Positions 25,855 through 33,781 of a DNA stretch of 64,000 nt are shown here, one piece after another. Source of the stretch: Thiocapsa sp. UBA6158 (GTDB lineage Bacteria > Pseudomonadota > Gammaproteobacteria > Chromatiales > Chromatiaceae); contig NZ_DIUM01000008.1 in NCBI RefSeq assembly GCF_002423035.1, positions 16,688 through 80,687 on the forward strand. The letters run 5' to 3'. The notes beneath the pieces are model-generated. The model did not search any database. It had not been told where the DNA came from and saw only the letters and a list, made by a program, of their open reading frames with translations. The first letter of the stretch is position 1, and every line of letters begins with the position of its first letter. Position numbers and translations under genes: made by a program.

Positions 25855-26826
25855 ATGGCTGAATATCAGAACATTTTTACAAGCGTGCAGGTGCGCTCTC
25901 CGGCTTATCCCGGAACGCCTATGCCGAAAGGCAATCTGCCGCGTATCGGCAAGCCGATCTTCTCCTATTGGGCAGGTAAGCTCGGTGATGCTCAGATCGG
26001 CCCCATCTATCTTGGATTCACCGGTGTTGCATCCTTGCTCTTCGGCTTCATCGCCATCGAGATCATCGGCTTCAACATGGCGGCTTCCGTAAATTGGAGC
26101 CCGATAGAGTTTGTGAAGAACTTCTTCTGGCTGGCACTTGAGCCGCCACCACCGTCCTACGGCCTCAGCATCCCTCCTTTGGGTGACGGCGGCTGGTGGT
26201 TGATCGCCGGGTTCTTCCTGACTACCTCCATTATCCTTTGGTGGATCCGGACCTACAAGCGGGCAGCGGATCTGGGTTTGAGTCAGTGGCTGTCGTGGGC
26301 GTTTGCAGCGGCGATCTTCTTCTATCTGAGCCTGGGTTTTATTCGCCCGGTGTTGATGGGAAGTTGGGCGGAGGCGGTGCCTTTCGGTATCTTCCCTCAC
26401 CTGGACTGGACCGCAGCCTTCTCGATTCGGTACGGGAACCTGTATTACAACCCGTTCCATATGCTCTCGATTGCCTTCCTGTATGGCTCGGCCCTGCTGT
26501 TTGCCATGCATGGCGCGACGATCCTCGCCGTCAGCCGGTTCGGTGGCGATCGCGAGATCGACCAGATCACGCATCGCGGCACGGCAGCCGAGCGCGCAGC
26601 ACTCTTCTGGCGCTGGACGATGGGCTTCAATGCCACGATGGAATCGATTCATCGCTGGGCGTGGTGGTTCGCAGTCTTGACAGTCATCACCGCAGGCATC
26701 GGGATTCTCCTGACCGGCACGGTGGTCGACAACTGGTATCTGTGGGCCGTGAAGCATGGTGTCGCTCCCGTCTATCCGCTTGACGGCGCTGTGGATCCGA
26801 CGCTGTTGCAGGGGGTTTCGCAATGA
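25855..26826 (+). CDS. pufM: Photosynthetic reaction centre M subunit
   Basis: 323-residue partner of PufL; five transmembrane helices. Conserved features: MAEYQNIFTSVQVR start, GPIYLGFTGVASLL, FGIFPHLDWTAAFSIRYGNLYYNPFHM (His ligands, given in part), SALLFAMHGATILAV and RWTMGFNATMESIHRW. RBS CTAGGAGACAACA. Stop overlaps the pufC start (ATGA). Confidence 0.98.
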   Translation: MAEYQNIFTSVQVRSPAYPGTPMPKGNLPRIGKPIFSYWAGKLGDAQIGPIYLGFTGVASLLFGFIAIEIIGFNMAASVNWSPIEFVKNFFWLALEPPPPSYGLSIPPLGDGGWWLIAGFFLTTSIILWWIRTYKRAADLGLSQWLSWAFAAAIFFYLSLGFIRPVLMGSWAEAVPFGIFPHLDWTAAFSIRYGNLYYNPFHMLSIAFLYGSALLFAMHGATILAVSRFGGDREIDQITHRGTAAERAALFWRWTMGFNATMESIHRWAWWFAVLTVITAGIGILLTGTVVDNWYLWAVKHGVAPVYPLDGAVDPTLLQGVSQ

Positions 26827-27905
26827 AGATGTCCACTTACACGTCGATTCCACTCGCGGCTGTCGTTGCTTCTGTGTTTGTTGCGGGCTGTGAAGCTCCG
26901 CCCCCCGAGACGGTGCAATTGGGTTATCGCGGTCTTGCGATGGAGCATGTCCAGAACCCCGGCGATCTGGCTCGAAGCTATAAAGCAAACCAGCCTCCCG
27001 AGGTTATTCCGGCGGCGCCGCCGGGTGGGCCGAAGGTCTCCGCGGTCTATGAAAATGTTCAGGTCCTGAGTGATCTCACCGTTGCGGATTTCACCCGCCT
27101 GATGGTAGCCGTCACGACTTGGGTCGCTCCCGAGCAGGGCTGCAACTACTGCCATGTGCCCGGCAACTGGGCGTCGGATGACATCTATACGAAGGTCGTA
27201 TCGCGCAAGATGTTCGAGATGACGCAGCAGGCCAATTCGGCATGGAAGGACCATGTCGCCGATACGGGCGTCACTTGCTATACCTGTCACCGGGGCAAGC
27301 CGGTACCCGAGTACGTCTGGACCACTGATCCGGGTCCGAATCTGCCATCCGGTGTGGCTCCGACAGGCCAGAACATTGCTTCATCGACGGTTGCCTACGC
27401 GTCCTTGCCGTTCGACCCCTTCACGCCGTTCCTCGATCAGGCGAACGAGATCCGCGTAATCGGCGATTCGGCCCTACCGAGCGGCAACTTGGCTTCGACC
27501 AAGCAAGCAGAGTGGACCTACGGCTTGATGATGCATATGTCCGACGCACTCGGCGTCAACTGCACCTTCTGCCACAACAGTCGGTCTTTCTTCGCTTGGG
27601 ATCAGAGCACCCCGCAGCGCACCACCGCTTGGTATGCGATCCGGCATGTGCGTGAGATGAACCAAGAATACATCTGGCCGTTGAACGAGATGTTGCCCGA
27701 AACGCGGAAGGGTCCGTTAGGCGACCCCTACCGTGTGAGCTGCGCGACCTGCCATCAGGGCGCTTATAAGCCACTTTACGGCGCTCAGATGCTCAAGGAC
27801 TACCCCGCACTTGCAGGTCCGACCCTGACCGCGGCGCCCGAGGAAGCGCCTCCGGTCGAGCCCGCGGCAGACGCAGCGCCCGCGGCCCAGCCGAAGCCGT
27901 TGTAG
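26823..27905 (+). CDS. pufC: Reaction-centre tetraheme cytochrome c subunit
   Basis: Periplasmic lipoprotein bound to the reaction centre that re-reduces the photo-oxidised special pair. 360 residues; signal peptide with lipobox VFVAGC (Cys at residue 23), then four c-type haem sites CNYCH, CYTCH, CTFCH and CATCH, each preceded by a Met-containing helix that supplies the sixth ligand to most haems. The last 25 residues are Ala/Pro/Glu-rich. ATGA overlap with pufM. Followed by 200 nt with a perfect GCGCCGGA/TCCGGCGC hairpin. Confidence 0.97.
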   Translation: MKMSTYTSIPLAAVVASVFVAGCEAPPPETVQLGYRGLAMEHVQNPGDLARSYKANQPPEVIPAAPPGGPKVSAVYENVQVLSDLTVADFTRLMVAVTTWVAPEQGCNYCHVPGNWASDDIYTKVVSRKMFEMTQQANSAWKDHVADTGVTCYTCHRGKPVPEYVWTTDPGPNLPSGVAPTGQNIASSTVAYASLPFDPFTPFLDQANEIRVIGDSALPSGNLASTKQAEWTYGLMMHMSDALGVNCTFCHNSRSFFAWDQSTPQRTTAWYAIRHVREMNQEYIWPLNEMLPETRKGPLGDPYRVSCATCHQGAYKPLYGAQMLKDYPALAGPTLTAAPEEAPPVEPAADAAPAAQPKPL

Positions 27906-27953
27906 CGCGTCGGCCGGCTTGGCTGGCTGACGAAGGCACGGAGGCCACAAGCA

Positions 27954-27975
27954 GCGCCGGATTCCGGTCCGGCGC
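27954..27975 (+). other. Hairpin between pufC and pufA2
   Basis: GCGCCGGA-TTCCGG-TCCGGCGC, an 8-bp perfect stem, 49 nt after the pufC stop. No T-run. Probably a processing or stability element separating the LMC segment from the additional antenna genes. Confidence 0.5.
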
Positions 27976-28105
27976 ACGTCGGGTGAGATGGTTCAGCAGG
28001 CCGTGCCCTTCCTTGGTTCTGGCCGAGCAGCGGGGCAACGATTGAAGGCCCGCCGGGCGTTTGCTGATACAGCAGCACCCATCTGATAGTCACTGGAGTA
28101 CACAG

Positions 28106-28240
28106 ATGCACAAAATTTGGCAGATCTTCGATCCGCGCAGAACACTCGCAGGCTTGTTCGCATTCTTGCTCGTCCTGGCTTTGTTGATCCATTTTATCCT
28201 GCTCAGCAGTCCGGGCTTCAACTGGCTCGGGGGCGTTTAG
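28106..28240 (+). CDS. pufA2: LH1 antenna alpha polypeptide 2 (short form)
   Basis: 44-residue LH1 alpha: MHKIWQIFDPRRTLAGLFAF, BChl-ligand His in ALLIHFILLSSPG, then FNWLGGV and stop. It lacks the 20-plus-residue periplasmic tail of PufA1 and PufA3, so it is the shortest of the three. RBS ACTGGAGTACACAG precedes the ATG. Unpaired with an immediately preceding pufB. The order pufB1A1LMC-A2-B2-A3 fits the extra antenna genes reported in Chromatiaceae. Confidence 0.93.
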   Translation: MHKIWQIFDPRRTLAGLFAFLLVLALLIHFILLSSPGFNWLGGV

Positions 28241-28373
28241 TCCGGTGTTCGCATCGGGAGCGTCCGAGTCGCCGCAAAGGGCGCACGGGCGGTCCGCTCC
28301 ACTGTGGTCCCCGCCGCGGGGAAGTTCGCGGTAACGGCCAACTGGCCAAAACATGACAAGTGAGGGTAATTCC

Positions 28374-28517
28374 ATGGCTGAAGTGAAAAGCACGTCCGGT
28401 CTGACCGAAGAAGAGGCGAAGGAATTTCACGGTATCTTCGTGCAGAGCATGACCGGCTTCTTCGGCGTCGTCATTGTCGCTCACATCCTTGCGTGGCTCT
28501 GGCGCCCCTGGCTGTAG
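28374..28517 (+). CDS. pufB2: LH1 antenna beta polypeptide 2
   Basis: 47-residue LH1 beta, nearly identical to PufB1 (substitutions cluster in residues 4-10, plus T28G-type and I-V changes in the helix): LTEEEAKEFHGIFVQSM, ligand His in VIVAHILAWLWRPWL. RBS GTGAGGGTAATTCC. 133 nt after pufA2, a gap with a CCCCG/CGGGG hairpin (about 28310-28322). Confidence 0.94.
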   Translation: MAEVKSTSGLTEEEAKEFHGIFVQSMTGFFGVVIVAHILAWLWRPWL

Positions 28518-28604
28518 TCGAGCGCCTTAGACTCGCGATGGATTCCGACGGGAGGAGCGCAGCGATCTGCACCGTCCCGCTTTATGTCTTCAGGAGATAA
28601 ACTC

Positions 28605-28808
28605 ATGCACAAAATTTGGCAGATCTTTGATCCGCGCAGAACGCTGGTGGCTTTGTTCGGTTTCCTCTTGGTGCTCGGACTGTTGATCCACTTCATCCTG
28701 CTCAGCACGGCCGACTTCAATTGGCTGTCCGACGGCGCGCCTGCCTCCGGTAAGGCTGCTGCCGTGACGCCTGCCGCACAGATGGCTCCCCTGCCTGCCG
28801 GCCGTTAA
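28605..28808 (+). CDS. pufA3: LH1 antenna alpha polypeptide 3
   Basis: 67-residue LH1 alpha. Shares MHKIWQIFDPRRTL with PufA2 but the periplasmic tail after FNWLSDG is long, as in PufA1. Ligand His in GLLIHFILLST. ATG at 28605 follows TCAGGAGATAAACTC; an upstream in-frame ATG at 28584 would add seven residues not found in the family. Last gene of the puf group. Confidence 0.94.
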   Translation: MHKIWQIFDPRRTLVALFGFLLVLGLLIHFILLSTADFNWLSDGAPASGKAAAVTPAAQMAPLPAGR

Positions 28809-28903
28809 ATCAGGCCGGGAGTTGCGGTCTCGGGCGGGCGGCATGCAATGTCGGCGCCGCCCCTGATCGCAACGCTCCAATCACTCCGCCCGAAGCGTTC
28901 CGC

Positions 28904-29332
28904 ATGTTCTTCCCCTGCGAATCGATTCTCCTGAGCACGGCCGCACCGATCGAAATCATCGATATAACGGCGATTGTACGAACAGCCTTTCAAAACAGCG
29001 GTGTCATGCAGGGTCAAGTGACCCTCTTCTCACCCCACACGACCGCATTCGTCTGCTTGAACGAAAAAGAGCAGATGTTGCAGCGCGATATGCTCGATTT
29101 CCTCCACCGCCTCGTTCCCGCCGAGACGGATTTCCGTCATAATCGTGACCCGGTCGACGGCCGACTCAACGCGCATTCCCACCTGCTCGGACTCTTCATG
29201 AACGCCTCTGAAACCATCCCGATTGCCGATGGATGTTTGCTCCTCGGTGGATGGCAATCGATCTTTTTCATTGAATTGGATGGCCCGCGCGACGAGCGTC
29301 GGCTTCTGATGCAGATCAGCGGAGAGCAATAG
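28904..29332 (+). CDS. YjbQ family protein (UPF0047)
   Basis: 142 residues, the usual size. Family signature HSHLLGLFMNASETIPI and LLLGGWQSIFFIELDGPRDER are intact. E. coli YjbQ can replace thiamine-phosphate synthase weakly, hence the name secondary thiamine-phosphate synthase, but the physiological role is not settled. It lies 3 bp upstream of the RuBisCO-like gene, so the two are surely cotranscribed, and 95 nt downstream of pufA3. ATG at 28904 has no strong RBS. Confidence 0.88.
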   Translation: MFFPCESILLSTAAPIEIIDITAIVRTAFQNSGVMQGQVTLFSPHTTAFVCLNEKEQMLQRDMLDFLHRLVPAETDFRHNRDPVDGRLNAHSHLLGLFMNASETIPIADGCLLLGGWQSIFFIELDGPRDERRLLMQISGEQ

Positions 29333-29335
29333 CGG

Positions 29336-30637
29336 ATGACGGCAGCCGATCTCGAAGGGTTTTTCGCGGATGCGGATACCCTGGATCCCGACGCCTATCT
29401 AGGTCTCGACTATTACATGGAGTGTCGGGGAGACCCGCGCGTTGCAGTCGCACATTTCTGCTCGGAGCAGTCGACCGCCCAGTGGCGCCGGGTCGGCTCG
29501 GCGGAGGACTTGCGCGCGGAATTCGGTGCAAAGGTCGTCCAACTCGCCGTCGATGCGACCCTGCAGGACTTCAGCTACGGGTTGAATGCGCCTGGCGAAG
29601 GCAAGATTCATGCGTGTCGTGTCCGCATCGCCCATCCCCACCGCAACTTCGGTCCTCGTATTCCGAACCTCCTGAGTGCGGTCTGCGGCGAAGGCACCTT
29701 CTTCTCGCCGGGTGCCCCTGTCGTGAAGTTGCTCGACATTCATTTCCCGGATGCCTATTTGAGGCGTTTCGACGGGCCACGCTACGGTGTCGAAGGTTTT
29801 CGCGACTTGCTCGGGGTCTACGACCGCCCGATCTTCTTCGGGGTGATCAAGCCCAATATCGGATTGGCGCCGGAGGATATGGCCGAGCTTGCCCTCCAGG
29901 GATGGCTGGGCGGACTGGATGTCGCCAAAGACGACGAGATGCTTTGCGATACCGACTGGTGTAGCCTTGAACGACGCTCCGCACTGTTGGGTGCCGCCCG
30001 GCGGCGCGCGGAAGCGCAGACGGGCACGCCGAAGGGCTACCTGGCCAACGTCACAGACGAGGTGGATCGATTGAGCGATCTGCACGACGCGGCTGTCGGC
30101 AACGGTGCCAATGCCCTGCTCGTAAACGCTCTTCCGGTGGGCTTGAGTGCCGTTCGGATGCTGGCGCAACACACACGAGTGCCCTTGGTGGCGCATTTCC
30201 CGATGCTTGCGGCGCTGAGTCGCTTGGAACATTTCGGCATCAGCTCCCTGGTCATGACCAAGCTGCAGCGACTGGCCGGATTCGATGTCATCATTATGCC
30301 GGGCTTCGGCGGGCGAATGTTCATGTCGGACGCCGAGGTGTGTCGCAACGCCGCCGCCTGCCTCGAGCCGATGGGCCATCTGCGCCCGAGTCTGCCGGTG
30401 CCCGGCGGGAGCGATTGGGCCGGCACGCTGAAGCGGGTTCATGACACGCTCGGAACGCGTGATTTCGGCTTCGTGCCGGGACGCGGGGTCTTCGGGCACC
30501 CGATGGGGCCTCGCGGCGGTGCCGCCAGCCTCCGTCAGGCGTGGGATGCCATCACTGCCGGCATCTCGATCGAGGATCATGCCCGGCATCATGCCGAGCT
30601 GCGTGCCGCGATCGACACCTTCGGTTGCAGTACCTGA
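29336..30637 (+). CDS. RuBisCO-like protein (form IV)
   Basis: 433-residue homologue of the RuBisCO large subunit. The carbamylated-lysine motif GGLDVAKDDE is retained (K198, D200, E201), as is the Lys of IKPNIGL (K172), but the second Lys of KPK is Asn (N174) and the loop-6 Lys region reads PGFGGRMFM, so bona fide carboxylation is not expected. Form IV proteins act in sulfur metabolism (methylthioadenosine salvage or related enolase/isomerase steps); which one applies here is unknown. Immediate operon partner is yjbQ; idi follows. Location next to the puf operon suggests a photosynthesis-associated subtype. Confidence 0.9.
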   Translation: MTAADLEGFFADADTLDPDAYLGLDYYMECRGDPRVAVAHFCSEQSTAQWRRVGSAEDLRAEFGAKVVQLAVDATLQDFSYGLNAPGEGKIHACRVRIAHPHRNFGPRIPNLLSAVCGEGTFFSPGAPVVKLLDIHFPDAYLRRFDGPRYGVEGFRDLLGVYDRPIFFGVIKPNIGLAPEDMAELALQGWLGGLDVAKDDEMLCDTDWCSLERRSALLGAARRRAEAQTGTPKGYLANVTDEVDRLSDLHDAAVGNGANALLVNALPVGLSAVRMLAQHTRVPLVAHFPMLAALSRLEHFGISSLVMTKLQRLAGFDVIIMPGFGGRMFMSDAEVCRNAAACLEPMGHLRPSLPVPGGSDWAGTLKRVHDTLGTRDFGFVPGRGVFGHPMGPRGGAASLRQAWDAITAGISIEDHARHHAELRAAIDTFGCST

Positions 30638-30685
30638 GTCGCATGACGGCGACGTCCCGATGAGATGTTTCGTTGGAGGTTATCC

Positions 30686-31258
30686 TTGAGTGCCCGATTC
30701 GTACCGCCGCTTGCCGCCGACGCCCTGGAGCGCGCAGCGCAGCGTGACGCCTGCGAGCAGGTGATCTTGGTCGATGACCGGGATCTGACCCTCGGTAGCG
30801 CCGGCAAGATCGCCGTGCATCGCGACGGTCAATTGCACCGAGCCTTCTCGATCCTGGTCTTCGATGCGGCCGACCGGCTCCTGCTGCAGCGACGCGCCGA
30901 TGCCAAGTATCACTTCGCGACGTGTTGGTCCAATACCTGTTGCGGCCATCCCAGGCCGGATGAGCCGACGATGCAGGCTGCGGGCCGTCGCCTGAAGGAA
31001 GAGTTCGGAATCCGGGTGCCGCTCGTCGAGCGCACCCAGCTCGTCTACCGTGCCGAGGACCAAGCATCGGGTCTGATCGAGCATGAGTATCTCCATGTCT
31101 TCTTCGGCGTTTACGCCGGGGATCTCCGGCCTGATCCGTCCGAGATCGGGGCTTGGCGCTGGATGTCCGTCCCGGCTATCCAGCGCGCTCTGGCGCGTCG
31201 CCCCGAGTGGTTTACGCCCTGGTTCGGCCTGCTGATGAATCGTCTGTTCCCCCGCTGA
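30686..31258 (+). CDS. idi: Isopentenyl-diphosphate delta-isomerase type I
   Basis: Nudix-family enzyme that interconverts IPP and DMAPP for carotenoid, phytol and quinone tails. 190 residues; catalytic Cys in NTCCGHP, catalytic Glu in EHEYLHVFFG, Nudix-box-like RRLKEEFGI. The TTG at 30686 is chosen because GGAGG lies 6 nt upstream; an in-frame ATG at 30665 is the alternative and lacks a clear RBS. Sits 48 nt after the RuBisCO-like gene, consistent with a photosynthesis-linked isoprenoid role. Confidence 0.92.
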   Translation: MSARFVPPLAADALERAAQRDACEQVILVDDRDLTLGSAGKIAVHRDGQLHRAFSILVFDAADRLLLQRRADAKYHFATCWSNTCCGHPRPDEPTMQAAGRRLKEEFGIRVPLVERTQLVYRAEDQASGLIEHEYLHVFFGVYAGDLRPDPSEIGAWRWMSVPAIQRALARRPEWFTPWFGLLMNRLFPR

Positions 31259-31513
31259 ATCGGCTGCCGACGGGCCGGTTCGGCGAAGCGGACGCGCGGA
31301 CAGGCGAGCTTGACCGAGACCGACCTGGTGATCGGCCGAGCAACCCCCAACCCGTCACCCGATCGCGGCCAATGACCATCGGTCGCGCTGCGCTCCGATC
31401 GGCTCCGGCGCACGATCGACAGCCGCGCGCGACAGCACCCCGCAGACGTTTTGTCCGCCCGCCGGGCATGCGTATCATGTCGCTTGTTCTCTTGAGCTTT
31501 CCCGAGATCAGCC

Positions 31514-32509
31514 ATGCCTCCCGAACAATCGCTCCACGCCCCTTCGCGAACGACCCCCGAAACCCACCAGCGCGGACACGACAAGGTCTCGCGTATCCCG
31601 GTGAAGATCGAGCCCGCAACCGAGATCCTTCGCAAACCCGCGTGGATCCGGGCCAAGGCGCCCGTCGGGGCAGGGGTCAGCCGGATCAAGAGTCTGCTGC
31701 GCAAGGGCAAGCTGGCGACCGTCTGCGAAGAGGCGATGTGCCCGAACCTGGGCGAGTGCTTCAATCACGGCACCGCGACCTTCATGATCCTGGGCGATAT
31801 CTGCACGCGGCGCTGCCCCTTCTGCGACGTGGCCCACGGGCGTCCGCAGCCTGTCGATCCGGACGAGCCGCGACACCTGGCCGAGTCGATCGCGGCCATG
31901 GGCCTTCGTTATGTCGTGATTACATCGGTGGATCGCGACGATCTTCGCGACGGCGGAGCCGCGCATTTCGCGGCTTGTCTGGCTGCGGTTCGGGAGCGCG
32001 GTCCGGCAATCAAGCTCGAGGTCCTGGTGCCTGATTTCCGCGGGCGCGAGGCGCTAGCGCTTGCGCAATTCGTGGGAGCCGGGGTGCCGGATGTCTTCAA
32101 CCACAATCTCGAGACGGTTCCGCGGCTCTATCGAGAGGCGCGCCCGGGCGCGGACTACGCGGGTTCGTTGCGGTTGCTCGCCGCCTTCAAGGCGGCTCAT
32201 CCCGGCGTGCCGACCAAGTCGGGGTTGATGCTCGGTCTCGGGGAGACATGCGAGGAGGTGGAGATGACCCTGCGGGATTTGCGCACCCACGGTTGTGACA
32301 TGCTCACCTTGGGCCAGTATCTTCAGCCCAGTCGCGACCACCTGCCCGTGAAGCGCTATTGGACCCCGGACGAGTTCAAAGACCTCGGACGCTTCGCCGA
32401 GTCGATCGGGTTCTCCGGCGTCGCGAGCGCGCCCATGGTGCGCTCCTCTTACCATGCCGATCGTCAGGCGAGCGACGTCCTCGACAGTGCGACGTCGGCG
32501 GAGGGTTGA
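31514..32509 (+). CDS. lipA: Lipoyl synthase
   Basis: Radical-SAM enzyme that inserts two sulfurs into octanoyl groups on the 2-oxoacid dehydrogenase and glycine-cleavage proteins. 331 residues; auxiliary cluster cysteines C71, C76, C82 (CEEAMCPNLGEC), radical SAM cysteines C97, C101, C104 (CTRRCPFC), and the C-terminal RSSY motif that ligates the auxiliary cluster. The N-terminal 25 residues are not conserved. The 255 nt upstream hold no gene; lipB is not adjacent. Confidence 0.97.
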   Translation: MPPEQSLHAPSRTTPETHQRGHDKVSRIPVKIEPATEILRKPAWIRAKAPVGAGVSRIKSLLRKGKLATVCEEAMCPNLGECFNHGTATFMILGDICTRRCPFCDVAHGRPQPVDPDEPRHLAESIAAMGLRYVVITSVDRDDLRDGGAAHFAACLAAVRERGPAIKLEVLVPDFRGREALALAQFVGAGVPDVFNHNLETVPRLYREARPGADYAGSLRLLAAFKAAHPGVPTKSGLMLGLGETCEEVEMTLRDLRTHGCDMLTLGQYLQPSRDHLPVKRYWTPDEFKDLGRFAESIGFSGVASAPMVRSSYHADRQASDVLDSATSAEG

Positions 32510-32558
32510 CGGCGGGCCGCGGCGACAGCGCCCCGGCGCGGCAGCGCCGAGTGCCGCA

Positions 32559-32591
32559 GGTTGTGCCGGGCCGTGCGAGGCACGAGCAACC
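32559..32591. repeat. Short palindromic repeat after lipA
   Basis: GGTTGTGCC...GAGCAACC, an imperfect palindrome 50 nt after lipA. Bases 32564-32582 match the reverse complement of 51,749-51,767 at 18 of 19 positions, so this is a dispersed element rather than a one-off hairpin. No T-run. Confidence 0.45.
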
Positions 32592-32654
32592 GTTCGCGCG
32601 AGTTGTGCTTCCTGTCGTCAGCACAAACTGGCATGGAAGGTTCCTGAAATCGCC

Positions 32655-33689
32655 TCAGTCTTGGGTCGGTAGATGGTCGCTGTAGCGTTCCATCAAATAA
32701 CCGAGACAATCCTGGCGGATGACGACCTGGTTGCTCGTCAGCATCGAGGGCATCACGGGTTGTCGTAGACGCAGCTCATGGTCTTCGACGTGGAAATAGC
32801 GCTCGCCGACATCCCTGCCGTGCTCGTCGCGCACGTCCAGACCGATCCCCAAGCCCGGCGCGATGCGACCGAAGGCCATGCCTCGGGGCAGCTCGCAGAA
32901 GTTGAGATGCTCCAAGGCCGGATTGAGCTGAAGGTCGGCCTCCTCCGGAGAGAATCCGAACCCGACATCCTCTCGGATCTTCACCTGGGCAACCGTGTGG
33001 AAGAGATCGATATCCTGCGGGGCGACCGGATGGGGCGAGATGCGAGCGAGATGCAACGCGGCTTCGATGAAGCCGCGGGCGTGCTCGATCCCCTGCTGCT
33101 CCCCGACCTTGCCGCATTCCACCGTGACGGACGGACACAGCTCGGCCATGGCAAGCGACTGTACCCCGACCGGTCGGGTGAAATAGACGACGATGCGCCC
33201 GAACAGATTGGCGAGGTTCAGAAACCGGTTGTCGATTCGATTCACGCAAGCGTAATGCGGATTCGAGCCTGTGTTGTTGTGGATGTCCAGACTGGCGAAG
33301 AGTCCGCGTTCGGCCATGATGCGCACGACCTCCGCCATGAGATCCTGCTCGGGGGTGTGAGCGCGATCGGTGCCGGGCCAGACTCGGTTGTAGTCCGGTT
33401 GTCCGGGCAGACGCCGCACCCCCGATGCCGCCGCGCTCACATTGCCGATGAAGATGCTCAGAGCGCGCGGCAAGCGCAGCTCGCCGAAGCGTTCGAGCCG
33501 TTCGCGCAGCAGAGCGCGGATCGCCTCCCACCCGACCGTCTCGTTGCCGTGCATGAGTACCGATACGAAGAGTGCGGGCTCGCGGGCGCCGGGCAGATGG
33601 ATCAAGGTCGGCGCGCCGAGCAGCCGATCCAGCTCATGGCTTTTGGCCTCGAGGATGCCTTCGGGAAGATGATCGAACTCTTGGAGCAT
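32655..33689 (-). CDS. Succinylglutamate desuccinylase/aspartoacylase family protein
   Basis: Zinc-dependent M14-type amidohydrolase, cytoplasmic. 344 residues from the ATG at 33689; the frame stays open upstream but that part has shadow composition. Zinc site candidates HGNETVG (about H47, E50) and the later His of LDIHNNTGSNPHY; VECGKVGEQ supplies the catalytic Glu region. It lies 92 nt downstream of the GCS2-like gene in the same direction, suggesting a linked ligase and hydrolase. Substrate not determined; N-acyl amino acid or small peptide hydrolysis is the family range. Confidence 0.82.
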   Translation of the reverse strand: MLQEFDHLPEGILEAKSHELDRLLGAPTLIHLPGAREPALFVSVLMHGNETVGWEAIRALLRERLERFGELRLPRALSIFIGNVSAAASGVRRLPGQPDYNRVWPGTDRAHTPEQDLMAEVVRIMAERGLFASLDIHNNTGSNPHYACVNRIDNRFLNLANLFGRIVVYFTRPVGVQSLAMAELCPSVTVECGKVGEQQGIEHARGFIEAALHLARISPHPVAPQDIDLFHTVAQVKIREDVGFGFSPEEADLQLNPALEHLNFCELPRGMAFGRIAPGLGIGLDVRDEHGRDVGERYFHVEDHELRLRQPVMPSMLTSNQVVIRQDCLGYLMERYSDHLPTQD

Positions 33690-33781
33690 GGCGTCTTGGT
33701 CGTCGATTCGCGAGTTGGTGTGGGTATCCGTCGAGCCTGTCGTGGTCGATGCGAGTGATCCGTGGCTTCGGCGCGATGCGA

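Noticed and set aside
29336..30637. Functional RuBisCO large subunit
   Set aside because: Loop-6 lysine and the second KPK lysine are replaced and no rbcS or cbb genes are adjacent; form IV fits better.
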